Shown here: positions 7,772-17,583 of the stretch, piece by piece
Layout of the letters: each line of letters starts with the position of its first letter
Position numbering within the stretch: position 1 is the first letter of the stretch
Assembly (NCBI RefSeq): GCF_000270245.1
Contig: NC_015635.1
Span: forward strand, 4,898,001-4,962,000
Length of the DNA: 64,000 nucleotides
Direction of reading: 5' to 3'
Source: Microlunatus phosphovorus NM-1
GTDB taxonomy: Bacteria; Actinomycetota; Actinomycetes; Propionibacteriales; Propionibacteriaceae
Notes under the pieces: model-generated
What the model saw: only the letters and a program-made list of their open reading frames with translations
Told to the model about the DNA's origin: nothing
The model's database searches: none
Made by a program: the position numbers and the translations under genes

Positions 7772-8440
7772 TCACGGGGCCAGCCGGGTCAGGTCCCAGG
7801 AGCGCCCCGGCTGGTCCCCCGCCAGGAGCTGGTAACGCAGGCGATCATGCATCCGACTGGGTTGGCCCTGCCAGAACTCGATCATGGTGGGCCGGACCAG
7901 GAAGCCACCCCAGTGTTCAGGGCAGGGCACGTCGCTGCCGGCAAATCGCGCCTCGGCGGCCGCATACTCGGCCTGCAACTCCTCGATCGACGCCACCGGC
8001 GAGGACTGCGCCGAAGCCCACGCGCCCAGCTGCGAACCACGCGGCCGGGTCGCGAAATAGGCCTCCGACTCGGCCCGCGGCACCCGCTCGGCCGCCCCTT
8101 CGATGCGGATCTGGCGGTGCATCGCGTACCAGCCGAAGTGCAGCGCGACCAGCGGGTCGGCCGCCAGCTCCGAGCCCTTCGCCGAGTCGTAGTTGGTGAA
8201 GAAGATGAAGCCCTCGGCGCTGAGCTCTTTGAGCAGCACGGTGCGCGACCGTGGTCGGCCGGCCGCGCAGGTCGCTACCACCATTGCCGTCGGCTCGGCG
8301 AGCTCGCCCCGGTCCCGAGCTGCGAAAGCCTCCGCCAGCCAGGCCCGGAACAGCGCGAACGGCGCGTCCGGCACCGCCGACTCCAACAGATGATCGCCGA
8401 GGTAGTCAACGCGCTCGGCAGCCAGATCCGGGACACCCAT
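7772..8440 (-). CDS. pdxH: Pyridoxamine 5'-phosphate oxidase
   Basis: 222 residues from ATG 8440. The flavin split-barrel begins ALFRAWLAEAF; FMN/PLP-binding segments TAMVVATCAAGRPRSRTVLL and FIFFTNYDSAKGSEL, then LHFGWYAMHRQIRIEG and FATRPRGSQLGAWAS, and the C-terminal signature WGGFLVRPTMIEFWQG with RLHDR-type RMHDRLRY are all present. It makes PLP from pyridoxamine/pyridoxine phosphate with oxygen. The longer frame to 8884 runs antisense into serC and is rejected. Divergent from serC, itself a PLP enzyme. Confidence 0.95.
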   Translation of the reverse strand: MGVPDLAAERVDYLGDHLLESAVPDAPFALFRAWLAEAFAARDRGELAEPTAMVVATCAAGRPRSRTVLLKELSAEGFIFFTNYDSAKGSELAADPLVALHFGWYAMHRQIRIEGAAERVPRAESEAYFATRPRGSQLGAWASAQSSPVASIEELQAEYAAAEARFAGSDVPCPEHWGGFLVRPTMIEFWQGQPSRMHDRLRYQLLAGDQPGRSWDLTRLAP

Positions 8441-8484
8441 GTCGCCAGTCTTCCAGCCTGCTCGCCACGACGAGGTGAAGGCTG

Positions 8485-8504
8485 ATCCCCGTCGTCGGGG
8501 ACGA
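8485..8504. promoter_or_regulatory. Palindromic 20-mer in the pdxH/serC divergent promoter
   Basis: The bases match 19 of 20 with the core of the pdxH terminator at 7721-7740 (consensus ATCCCCGWCGTCGGGGACGA). Here it lies 45 bases upstream of pdxH and 33 before serC, where an operator would be. Copies on both sides of one gene are unusual. Confidence 0.35.
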
Positions 8505-8524
8505 GCCATCGGCCAGATGGCTGA

Positions 8525-9652
<1,128 letters not shown>

Positions 9653-9682
9653 TCCGTCTGAACCGCTCGGACCACCAGAAGG

Positions 9683-9720
9683 TGTGCGGTTCTGCCGGAT
9701 ACTCACGGCAGAACCGCACA
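9683..9720. terminator. Bidirectional terminator between serC and the surface propeller gene
   Basis: TGTGCGGTTCTGCC (9683-9696) and GGCAGAACCGCACA (9707-9720) are perfect 14-base arms around a 10-base loop. It sits 30 bases after serC and 14 bases before the end of the opposing gene, so one hairpin can stop both convergent genes. Confidence 0.8.
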
Positions 9721-9734
9721 GCCTCTTCTGGGCA

Positions 9735-10808
9735 TCAGTCCTTACGGATGACCACCACGACCACGCCGGCCACGACTGCGACCACGGCCGCGAGACCCAG
9801 GGCCGCGATGGTGCCAGTCCCGCTCAGCGGGGATCCGCCGCCCGCGGCGTTGTCCGTCGGCTCGTCCTCGGCGTCCGCAGGATCGCCGTTGGTCGGGCTC
9901 GCCTTGGCTGTCGGAGTGGGGCTCGACGTGGTCGGCGATGCGGTTGGACTGTCGCTGGGGGTCGGTGACGGGGTCGCGGAAGGCGTCGGCACCTCGACCA
10001 GCGAGGTGGGCACGTCGACCCGCAGCACCTTGGACCGCTTGCCCTCGCTGCCGAGCAGCAGCGCGCCGCCGTCGAACGTCGTGGTGATCGACTCGCCCTG
10101 CCGCTGCGCCGGCGTGGCCGCACGGGAGACCACCTGGTACGACGCCGGATCCACGATCTCCACCGAGACATAGGTGCGCAACGCGTATCGGCCGTCCGGA
10201 AGCACGGTGCCATCAGTCACGAACGGCGGCGCGTCGCCGACCCGTTCCAGCGTGTTGACCCCCTGTCGCGACGGGTCGGTTGGTGCCGCATAGATGCCCG
10301 CCTTCGTCCCCTTGGTCACGATGAACAGCCGCCCGTCCCCGTCGACCAACAGTGTCTCGGCATCCTGTGGACCGTCGGGATAGGAGAAGTCGTACGCCTT
10401 GTACGACACCGGGCCCGCTCCTGGCGCAGCTTCGTCGAAGAAGTAGACCGTGACGAAATCCCGGCGCGCGCGGTTGTCGCCGATGTCGGCCACATAGAGC
10501 CGGCCACGGTGGAAGGCGACCGCCTCGACGTCGACCGGCTGCGCCCGGAATTCGAGGGTTCCCTCGGTGTTGCCGTGGTCATCGAGCGCGTACGCGATGC
10601 CGCGGTCACCGGAGTCGTTGACCGTCCAATACCGGCTGTCCGCAGCGTCGGTGGCCAACCCGGACGATTCCGTGATCCGCGGGTCGCCGATGGTGAACTC
10701 GATCGTCTCGGCAGCCGCGGGGAGGACGGCCAGCCAGCCGACCAGGGTCGCGAGCATGACCATGACGGCAACGCTCATCGTCAGGCGGCGTCGGGGCGAC
10801 GGCTCCAT
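9735..10808 (-). CDS. Secreted, membrane-anchored beta-propeller-like protein
   Basis: 357 residues from ATG 10808 (AGAGGGATC ribosome site); a longer frame to 10868 adds an unlikely N-terminus. A signal peptide (VMVMLATLVGWLAVLPAAAE) is followed by a 240-residue domain with repeated YVADIGDNRARRD, LLVDGDGRLFIVTK and LPDGRYALRTY strands, like esterase/phytase-type propellers. A Pro/Ser/Thr-rich wall-spanning linker (about 265-310) leads to a Gly/Ala/Val transmembrane helix and an RKD tail. It is surface exposed; catalytic role unknown. Confidence 0.75.
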   Translation of the reverse strand: MEPSPRRRLTMSVAVMVMLATLVGWLAVLPAAAETIEFTIGDPRITESSGLATDAADSRYWTVNDSGDRGIAYALDDHGNTEGTLEFRAQPVDVEAVAFHRGRLYVADIGDNRARRDFVTVYFFDEAAPGAGPVSYKAYDFSYPDGPQDAETLLVDGDGRLFIVTKGTKAGIYAAPTDPSRQGVNTLERVGDAPPFVTDGTVLPDGRYALRTYVSVEIVDPASYQVVSRAATPAQRQGESITTTFDGGALLLGSEGKRSKVLRVDVPTSLVEVPTPSATPSPTPSDSPTASPTTSSPTPTAKASPTNGDPADAEDEPTDNAAGGGSPLSGTGTIAALGLAAVVAVVAGVVVVVIRKD

Positions 10809-10914
10809 CACGGATCCCTCTCTGCGGCAGTGATGCTGGAGGGAGCGTACGGGACATCGAGTACTCATAGCTTGTTCACAGTCACGTCGGCCGGTGTCGG
10901 TTTAGGCTTCAACT

Positions 10915-11367
10915 ATGGAGATCATGGGCCTGCCGCTGCACCCCCTCGTCGTGCATGCCGTCGTCGTGCTGGTGCCGTTGGCCTCGCTAGGGGGCATCGT
11001 GATCAGCCTCTGGGGAGCGGCACGCAAGCGGTACGGCTGGCTGACGGTGGCGTTCGCCGCGGCTGCGGCCGGCAGCACCTTCGTTGCGCAGAAGGCGGGC
11101 GAAGCGTTCTACGCGACCTTCGCCCGTCCTACCGAGGCGATGGAGCATCACATGACTCTCGGTGGCCAATTATTGCCCTGGGTGATCATCCTGTTCGTGG
11201 GCACGGTCGCGGTGATGTTCGCGCAGCGGCTGATCGACCGCCAGGACTCGCGCGGCCGGATCATGGTGATCGTCGGCAGCGTCGTCACCGTCGTCATGGC
11301 GCTGGTCAGCATCGTCCAGGTCGCCCGGATCGGCCACTCCGGCGCAACGGCCGTCTGGGGCGGCTGA
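10915..11367 (+). CDS. DUF2231 membrane protein
   Basis: 150 residues, four transmembrane helices: LHPLVVHAVVVLVPLASLGG, a helix around 40-58, one at about 85-100 and the last near 115-133. LHPLVVHA with its two histidines and the central EHHM are typical of DUF2231, a family suspected of haem or redox links. TAGGCT lies exactly six bases before the ATG, which implies a leaderless transcript. It is followed convergently by a 32-residue membrane peptide gene. Confidence 0.8.
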   Translation: MEIMGLPLHPLVVHAVVVLVPLASLGGIVISLWGAARKRYGWLTVAFAAAAAGSTFVAQKAGEAFYATFARPTEAMEHHMTLGGQLLPWVIILFVGTVAVMFAQRLIDRQDSRGRIMVIVGSVVTVVMALVSIVQVARIGHSGATAVWGG

Positions 11368-11370
11368 AAC

Positions 11371-11469
11371 TCAGCCGGTCACTCGTTGCCAAACCGCGGC
11401 GACCAGAACGACGACCAACAGCCCTACCAGCACGCCAGAGACGATGAGCCGGCGCACACGGGGATTCAC
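11371..11469 (-). CDS. 32-residue single-pass membrane protein
   Basis: Too short for standard ORF searches. From GTG 11469 it reads MNPRVRRLIVSGVLVGLLVV and continues to AAVWQRVTG: a basic cytoplasmic tip, one transmembrane helix and a short tail. TATCCT ends exactly six bases before the GTG, the leaderless arrangement seen for other genes here. I recall similar tiny membrane proteins in other actinobacteria but cannot confirm it. Convergent with DUF2231 (3 bases apart) and divergent from the gene at 11511. Confidence 0.6.
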   Translation of the reverse strand: MNPRVRRLIVSGVLVGLLVVVLVAAVWQRVTG

Positions 11470-11475
11470 CTGGCC

Positions 11476-11504
11476 AGGATAAGAGCATCCGGACCGATTA
11501 CGGT
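11476..11504. promoter_or_regulatory. Face-to-face bidirectional leaderless promoter
   Basis: Minus-strand TATCCT (11481-11476) drives the small membrane gene and plus-strand TACGGT (11499-11504) drives the gene at 11511. They are 17 bases apart, so each -10 occupies the exact -35 position of the other. Both genes start six bases beyond their -10. Confidence 0.55.
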
Positions 11505-11510
11505 GTCTGC

Positions 11511-12164
11511 ATGGGTGAGCTTCGTCTCTATGCCATCGGCATCGAGGAGATGCGCGGGCTCATCGGTGCCGGCCCGCTCACCGACGAGCTGCGCGAAGCC
11601 GCCCGCCGCGCCTTCGCCCCGCCGGCACGGCCGAAACCCCACGGGCTGCTCGGCAGACTCGGGCCGCTGTTCCGCAAGCCGCCGGACGCGCCGGTCATCT
11701 GCGCCACGGACCCGGAGCCGCGCGATGCGGAGGCTCTGCTCGCCGGCGCCTACATCGCCCCGGACCGGATGGGCGCCAGCTGGCGGGTGCTCGAGGCGCT
11801 CGTCGCGTACCGGGCCTGGGGTGCCACCCGGCTGCCGCTCGATCCGCAGTCGCTGGAGGAGCTGGACTTCGCGCTCGCACGCGGCGGGGTGTCGGCGGCC
11901 GTCGGGATCGGTCACCTGCTGGCCTCGAACACCGACGTGCGGCTGATTCCAGTGCAGGGACTGACCGTCGGCTGGCATCGACACGACAAGGCGCTGGCGA
12001 TGGCTGCCGCCTATCGAGCCGCCAGCCCGGCGATCAAGACCGACGAACAGCGTGAGTTGGTGTCGAACCTGGTCGGCTGGCTGGACGGCTTCATCCCCTG
12101 GTCACAGGTCGCGGTGACCCTCGGCCGCCCCGTCCCCGACCTGATCGGCTTCTGGGCCCACTGA
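11511..12164 (+). CDS. Hypothetical cytoplasmic protein
   Basis: 217 residues, no signal peptide or membrane segment. It begins MGELRLYAIGIEEMRGLIGA, has a basic Pro-rich region near residue 45 (PPARPKPHG), and a C-terminal half rich in Ala/Leu helices with WVAVTL-like ends (IPWSQVAVTLGRPVPDLIGF). The early LYAIGIEEMR and late IPW segments recall bacterial proteins grouped under uncharacterised DUFs, but I do not recognise a family with confidence. Leaderless start at ATG 11511. A structured convergent spacer follows. Confidence 0.7.
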   Translation: MGELRLYAIGIEEMRGLIGAGPLTDELREAARRAFAPPARPKPHGLLGRLGPLFRKPPDAPVICATDPEPRDAEALLAGAYIAPDRMGASWRVLEALVAYRAWGATRLPLDPQSLEELDFALARGGVSAAVGIGHLLASNTDVRLIPVQGLTVGWHRHDKALAMAAAYRAASPAIKTDEQRELVSNLVGWLDGFIPWSQVAVTLGRPVPDLIGFWAH

Positions 12165-12175
12165 GGTTCACGGGA

Positions 12176-12236
12176 TCTGCTCGGGATTGTCGGCTTCGCT
12201 CGATCTGCAGACCGAGCAGAACCGACAAGATCGAGC
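12176..12236. terminator. Spacer with three mutually exclusive hairpins between convergent genes
   Basis: Three perfect stems compete: TCTGCTCGG (12176-12184) with CCGAGCAGA (12212-12220); TTGTCGG (12187-12193) with CCGACAA (12222-12228); GCTCGATCT (12198-12206) with AGATCGAGC (12228-12236). They cross, so they are alternatives or a pseudoknot. The site separates the 11511 gene from pyc and probably terminates both. Confidence 0.45.
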
Positions 12237-12273
12237 AGATTCCACGGGCAGACAGGCTGCGCCGCGCTGAGGA

Positions 12274-15200
12274 TCACGCGGCCGGCGTCACCACGACGAC
12301 CAGGTCGCCGCCTTCGACCTGCTGGACGGAGCCGATGGCGAGCCGCTGGACGGTGCCGGCGATCGGGGTGGTGATGGCTGCCTCCATCTTCATCGCCTCG
12401 ATGGTCGCCACGGTCTGCCCGGCCTCGACCTGAGCACCTTCGGCGACCGCCACCGAGACCACGCCGGCGAACGGCGCGGCCACGTGCCCCGGTCGAGTCG
12501 GATCGGCCTTCTCCGCGGCCTTGATGTCGACCTTGATCGAGGTGTCGCGTACTCGGATCGGCCGCAGTTGGCCGTTCAGGGTGCACATCACGGTCCGCAT
12601 GCCGCGCTCGTCGGCGCTGCCGATCGCCTCCAGGCCGAGGATCAGGCTGACTCCCCGACCCAGCGGCACGGTGTGCTCGTCGCCGGTCCGCAGGCCGTAC
12701 AGATAGTCCAGCGTGTCCAGTCGCCCGACCTCGCCGTACGTTGTCCGCGCCTTGGTGAACTCCTTGGCCGGGCCGGGGAAGAGCAGCCGGTTGAGGGTCT
12801 GCTGCCGCGGTACGCCGGACTCGTCCAGAGCCCGTGAGTCCTCCTCGGCCAGCTCGACATCCCGCACCGGGATCGAGCGGCCGGCCAGTGCCTTGGTGCG
12901 GAACGGCTCCGGCCAGCCGCCGGGCGGGTCGCCGAGCTCGCCGTTCAGGAAGCCGATCACCGAGTCCGGGATGTCATAGTTGCCGGGATTGGCCTCGAAA
13001 TCGTCCGGATCCGCGCCGATGGCCACCAGCGACAGCGCGAGGTCGCCGACCACCTTGGAGGACGGGGTCACCTTGGTCGGCCGGCCCAGGATCCGCGAGG
13101 CGGCGGCGTACGTGGCCTCGATGTCCTCGAACCGATCCCCCAGTCCCAGCGCGATCGCCTGCTGCCGCAGATTGGACAGCTGGCCACCGGGGATCTCGTG
13201 GTCGTAGACCCGCCCCGTCGGCGACGGCAGACCCGACTCGAACGGGGCATAGACCTTGCGCACCGCCTCCCAGTACGGCTCCAGGTCCATCACCGCCCGC
13301 AGATCCAAGTGGGTCGCTCGCTCGGTGTGGGCCAGCGCGGCGACCAGCGCCGAGGCCGGCGGCTGGGAGGTGGTGGCCGACATCGGTGCCGAGGCGACGT
13401 CCACGGCGTCCACACCGGCGTCGACCGCCGCCAGCAAGGTGGCGAGTTGCCCTCCTGCGGTGTCATGGGTGTGCAGGTGCACCGGCAGATCGAACCGCTG
13501 CCGCAGCGCCGTCACCAGCTTGTGCGCGGCCGGCGGGCGAAGCAGCCCGGCCATGTCCTTGATCGCCAGGATGTGGGCCCCGGCCTCGACGATCTCCTCG
13601 GCCAGCCGCAGGTAGTAGTCCAGCGTGTAGAGCTTCTCGCCAGGATCGTTGAGGTCGGCGGTGTAGCACAGCGCGACCTCCGCCACCGTGGTGCCGGTCT
13701 CGCGCACCGCGTCGATCGCCGGTCGCATCTGATTCACGTCGTTGAGTGCGTCGAAGATGCGGAAGATGTCGATGCCGACGGCGGCCGCCTCGGCGACGAA
13801 CGAGGTGGTGACCTTCGTCGGATACGGGGTGTAGCCGACGGTGTTGCGACCGCGCAGCAGCATCTGCAGACACAGCCCGGGCATGTTGTAGCGCAGCGTC
13901 GCCAGCCGCTCCCACGGATCCTCTTGCAGGAAGCGCAAGGCGACGTCGTACGTCGCCCCACCCCAGCATTCGACCGAGAACAGCTCGGGCGTGGTGCGGC
14001 CGACATACGGGGCGACCCGCAGCAGATCCTTGGTCCGGACCCGGGTCGCCAGCAGCGACTGATGCGCGTCTCGGAAGGTGGTGTCGGTGACCTCCAGATT
14101 GACCCGGGAGCGCAGGTCGGCGGCAAAGCCTTCCGGGCCGAGGGCCAGCAACCGCTGCCGCGAGCCGTCGGGCGACGGCTGGGAAAGATCCACGCCGGCG
14201 GGGAGCTTCTCCCGCGGATCGAGCCGGGTCGGCGGCGCGCCGTACGGGCGATTCACGGTGGTCTCGGCGAGCCAGCGCAGCAGCCGGGTGCCGCGGTCGG
14301 CCGGGATGTGGGTGGTCAGCAACTCCGGCCGCTGCTCGATGAAGGCCGTCGACACGTCACCGGCGAGGAAATCCGGATCGGCCAGCACCGCCTGCAGGAA
14401 AGGAATGTTGGTGCTGACACCGCGGATCCGGAACTCCGCCAGCGCACGCCGCGAGCGGGCCACGGCGGCCGAGAAGTTCCGACCGCGGCAGGTCAGCTTG
14501 ACCAGCATCGAGTCGAAGTGCGGGCTGATCTCCACCCCGGTGTCGACGGTGCCGCCATCGAGCCGGACGCCGGCACCGGCTGCCGACCGGTAGGCGGTGA
14601 TGGTGCCCGTGTCGGGCCGGAACCCGTTGGCGGGGTCCTCGGTGGTGATCCGGCACTGCAACGCGGCGCCGTTGATGCGTACCGTGTCCTGGCTCAGACC
14701 CAGGTCCGCCAACGAGGAACCGGACGCGATCAGCATCTGCGACTGCACCAGGTCGACATCGGTGATCTCCTCGGTCACCGTGTGCTCGACCTGGATCCGC
14801 GGGTTCATCTCGATGAACACGTGCTGACCGGCGCGCGGGCCCTCGGTCTCGACCAGGAACTCCACCGTGCCGGCGCAGGAGTAGTTGATCGACTCCGCGA
14901 ACTGCACCGCGTCAGCGCACAGTGCTTGGCGCAACTCCTCGGAGATGTTCGGCGCCGGCGCGATCTCGACGACCTTCTGGTGGCGGCGCTGGATCGAGCA
15001 GTCACGCTCGAACAAATGCATCACGTGGCCGCCTGCGTCGGCGAGGATCTGCACCTCGATGTGCCGAGGCCGCCCGACCGCCTGCTCGATGAAGACCGTC
15101 GGATCGCCGAACGCTCCCTCCGCCTCCCGCATGGCGGCGCTCAGCGCCTCGGGCAGAGCCTCCGGGCTGTCGACCCGACGCATGCCGCGACCGCCACCGC

Positions 15201-15684
15201 CGGCCACGGCCTTGACGAACACCGGGAAGCCGATCTCTTCGGCACCGGCAACCAGCGCCTGGATATCGGAAGAGGGCGGGGTCGAGCGCAATGTCGGAAT
15301 GCCGGCAGCCTTCGCCGCAGCCAACGCTCGGACCTTGTTGCCGGCCAGTTCCAGCACGTCCGGCGGCGGCCCGATGAAGGCGATCCCGGCCTCCTGGCAG
15401 GCGCGGGCCAGCTCGGGGTTCTCGCTGAGGAAGCCGTAGCCGGGATAGATCGCATCCGCCCCGGACTCCCGGGCGGCCCGGATGATCTCGCGGACATCCA
15501 GATAGGCGCGCACCGGGTGGCCGCGCTCCCCGATCAGATAGGCCTCGTCGGACTTGATCCGGTGCACCGCATTGCGGTCCTCGTACGGATAGACAGCGAC
15601 GGTGGCGGCGCCGAGCTCGTACGCAGCCCGGAAGGCCCGGACGGCGATCTCACCACGGTTGGCGACGAGGACCTTGGAGAACAT
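12274..15684 (-). CDS. pyc: Pyruvate carboxylase
   Basis: 1136 residues, full length. Biotin carboxylase in about the first 455 residues (SKVLVANRGEIAVRAFR, GGGGRGMR ATP loop, EMNPRIQVEHTVTEE), carboxyltransferase from about 530 (DTTFRDAHQSLLATR, with KDMAG), conserved PYC/OADA domain, and a C-terminal biotinyl domain with EAMKMEA, the biotinylated Lys near residue 1100. It carboxylates pyruvate to oxaloacetate with ATP and bicarbonate. TAGATT lies 7 bases before ATG: a leaderless start. It stands alone as a transcription unit. Confidence 0.97.
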   Translation of the reverse strand: MFSKVLVANRGEIAVRAFRAAYELGAATVAVYPYEDRNAVHRIKSDEAYLIGERGHPVRAYLDVREIIRAARESGADAIYPGYGFLSENPELARACQEAGIAFIGPPPDVLELAGNKVRALAAAKAAGIPTLRSTPPSSDIQALVAGAEEIGFPVFVKAVAGGGGRGMRRVDSPEALPEALSAAMREAEGAFGDPTVFIEQAVGRPRHIEVQILADAGGHVMHLFERDCSIQRRHQKVVEIAPAPNISEELRQALCADAVQFAESINYSCAGTVEFLVETEGPRAGQHVFIEMNPRIQVEHTVTEEITDVDLVQSQMLIASGSSLADLGLSQDTVRINGAALQCRITTEDPANGFRPDTGTITAYRSAAGAGVRLDGGTVDTGVEISPHFDSMLVKLTCRGRNFSAAVARSRRALAEFRIRGVSTNIPFLQAVLADPDFLAGDVSTAFIEQRPELLTTHIPADRGTRLLRWLAETTVNRPYGAPPTRLDPREKLPAGVDLSQPSPDGSRQRLLALGPEGFAADLRSRVNLEVTDTTFRDAHQSLLATRVRTKDLLRVAPYVGRTTPELFSVECWGGATYDVALRFLQEDPWERLATLRYNMPGLCLQMLLRGRNTVGYTPYPTKVTTSFVAEAAAVGIDIFRIFDALNDVNQMRPAIDAVRETGTTVAEVALCYTADLNDPGEKLYTLDYYLRLAEEIVEAGAHILAIKDMAGLLRPPAAHKLVTALRQRFDLPVHLHTHDTAGGQLATLLAAVDAGVDAVDVASAPMSATTSQPPASALVAALAHTERATHLDLRAVMDLEPYWEAVRKVYAPFESGLPSPTGRVYDHEIPGGQLSNLRQQAIALGLGDRFEDIEATYAAASRILGRPTKVTPSSKVVGDLALSLVAIGADPDDFEANPGNYDIPDSVIGFLNGELGDPPGGWPEPFRTKALAGRSIPVRDVELAEEDSRALDESGVPRQQTLNRLLFPGPAKEFTKARTTYGEVGRLDTLDYLYGLRTGDEHTVPLGRGVSLILGLEAIGSADERGMRTVMCTLNGQLRPIRVRDTSIKVDIKAAEKADPTRPGHVAAPFAGVVSVAVAEGAQVEAGQTVATIEAMKMEAAITTPIAGTVQRLAIGSVQQVEGGDLVVVVTPAA

Positions 15685-15774
15685 GGTCGAGAATCTATCC
15701 GCCGTACGGCGTTCGACCGATATCGTCCCAGGAACCGTGGACAGGGTCTTGACCGCGGCCCGTTCAGCCGTGAG

Positions 15775-16413
15775 TCAGTCGTCGGCCAGCTGGAACCTGA
15801 CCGTGACCTGGGCGCCGACTCGCTGCTCGGCCGGCTCCAGGTCCAGCTCCGGCTCACCGCCACCACGCGCGGAGTCCATCGCGAAGGCCTTCATCATCCG
15901 CGGCGCCCCGATCGAGCCGTCGAGATCGGACACCTCGACCAGCTCGCCGAGGGTGGCATCGAAGGCGGCCGCATAATCGGCGGCCCGCCGCTTGGCCTCC
16001 TCGATGGCCGCGATCCGGACCTGGCGATAGATCGCGTTGGCCGGCCGCAATGACCACCACGGCCCGTCGACCTGGGCGCCGTCGAGCGCGGACACGGCTG
16101 CGATCAGGTCCGCCAGCGCGGCAAAATCGGCGACCACCAACTCGGTGCTGAGCCGGCCGCGGTAGCCACTGATCCGCTGGCCACCCCGCCCGCTGAAGAC
16201 CGGACCAACATGCAGCCCGGAGGTGCTGTGCCGTTCGAGGCTCGATCGTCGCTCCGCCACGATCGCCCGGATCAAAGCGCTCGCCTCAGCCAGCTCACGG
16301 CGTACCCGATCGGCATCGGGACCGGTCCGGTGCACCGTCGCGGAGATCGTGGCCAGATCGGGTGCGCTGACCAGCTCCGCCTCACCGCGGACGGTCACCA
16401 CTGCTGTCGTCAT
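15775..16413 (-). CDS. SIMPL-domain (DUF541/YggE-like) protein
   Basis: 212 residues from ATG 16413, chosen because TACCTT sits 7 bases upstream (leaderless) and MTTAVVTVRGEAELVSAPDL is the usual family start. Repeated beta-alpha units include ISGYRGRLSTELVV and the AIEEAKRRAADYAAAFDATLGELVEVSD segment typical of SIMPL proteins. No signal peptide is present, unlike E. coli YggE, so a cytoplasmic location is likely. Function of the family is poorly known (stress, protein interaction). Confidence 0.82.
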   Translation of the reverse strand: MTTAVVTVRGEAELVSAPDLATISATVHRTGPDADRVRRELAEASALIRAIVAERRSSLERHSTSGLHVGPVFSGRGGQRISGYRGRLSTELVVADFAALADLIAAVSALDGAQVDGPWWSLRPANAIYRQVRIAAIEEAKRRAADYAAAFDATLGELVEVSDLDGSIGAPRMMKAFAMDSARGGGEPELDLEPAEQRVGAQVTVRFQLADD

Positions 16414-16438
16414 GCCAGCCAAGGTAGCCGCCGGAGCC

Positions 16439-17440
16439 TCAGCGGCCCCAGAACTGGTCCAGCTCGGCACTCAGCTGCTTGCTGACCTGCATCGGCAGGG
16501 AGTGGGTGGTGTTCGGCCAGACCCGTACGGTGCCGTTCGGCAGGCCAGCGGCGCGCTCCGCGGCCTTCTCACCGCCGGCGAGCGAGTCGTGGTCGGCGAT
16601 CGCGACATACGTCGGGAGTGTCAGGTGCGCGAGCTGGTCGTCGGTCAGCACCTTGGGGGTCGGCAGCTCGGCGGAGTAGTGGTCGGCACCGGCCGTGATC
16701 ATCCGAGCTACCGGATCAGCGGGGTCGGCGCTCTCGCCACCGCCGATCTCGGTGAGAGCCCGCTCTCGCAGTGAGGCGGGCAGGAACGGCAGGGACCCGA
16801 GCATGGCCCAGCCCATCATCCGGGCCGACGGGTAGCCGAAGGTGAACACCGGCTCGAGCAGCGCCAGGCTGCGGACGTGCTCGGGATGCAGCCGGGCATA
16901 GGTTGCGGCCGTGGCACCACCGAACGAGTGCCCCAGCACATGCACACCACCGGGCGCCAGCTCGGCGACGACCTGGTCGATCCAGACCGCCTGGTCCTCG
17001 GGTGCCGTCATTGGCACCGTCTGGATCGACAGTCCGGCATCTCCCAGCGCATCGACGGCGATCACGGTTCGCTTGGCCGCGATGGCAGGCAGGTTCTCCG
17101 ACCACATCGGCACACCGGAGGTGCGGCCCGGGAGCAACAACACCGGTGTCCGATCCGCAGCTCGCGGCTGACGCCACACGTACGCCCGGACAGTGCCGTA
17201 GTCGGTCGGCACGTCCACGGTCTGGGTCGGCGTCGGCATGGTCGCGAGAGCAGCTGCGTACGCGGTTGCGTAGCTGCGCTTCCCTTCGGGGGTGCGGAAC
17301 TGACCGACCGTCGGGCGGGAGAGCACCAGACTGAGCAACCCGATGACGGCCAGCGCGCCGACCAGGCCCCGGACGAACCACTGCAGGACACGCCGCCATC
17401 GACTCGGCGTCTCCGTTCGACCGGACGAGTTGACATCCAA
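16439..17440 (-). CDS. Membrane-tethered alpha/beta hydrolase
   Basis: About 333 residues. I place the start at TTG 17440 because AGGAGG ends 8 bases upstream, better than the upstream in-frame codons. One N-terminal membrane helix (FVRGLVGALAVIGLLSLVL) is followed by an extracytoplasmic alpha/beta hydrolase: LLLPGRTSG, nucleophile elbow GHSFGG, an Asp in VAIADHDSL and the catalytic His in NTTHSLPM. Substrate unknown. It lies 25 bases upstream of the SIMPL stop-to-start gap on the same strand but the SIMPL gene seems to have its own promoter. Confidence 0.8.
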   Translation of the reverse strand: MDVNSSGRTETPSRWRRVLQWFVRGLVGALAVIGLLSLVLSRPTVGQFRTPEGKRSYATAYAAALATMPTPTQTVDVPTDYGTVRAYVWRQPRAADRTPVLLLPGRTSGVPMWSENLPAIAAKRTVIAVDALGDAGLSIQTVPMTAPEDQAVWIDQVVAELAPGGVHVLGHSFGGATAATYARLHPEHVRSLALLEPVFTFGYPSARMMGWAMLGSLPFLPASLRERALTEIGGGESADPADPVARMITAGADHYSAELPTPKVLTDDQLAHLTLPTYVAIADHDSLAGGEKAAERAAGLPNGTVRVWPNTTHSLPMQVSKQLSAELDQFWGR

Positions 17441-17583
17441 TGGGGCCACCTCCTCTCGTCCCATCCCAGCATCACCGCCGAACAAACGGATCGACGGGAC
17501 TGATCTCAGGGGTGACTGATGTCAGGGGTCGATCGTGACGATCAGCGCAGGTGTCGACCGCGCACGGCGGGACCGTGGAAGGC

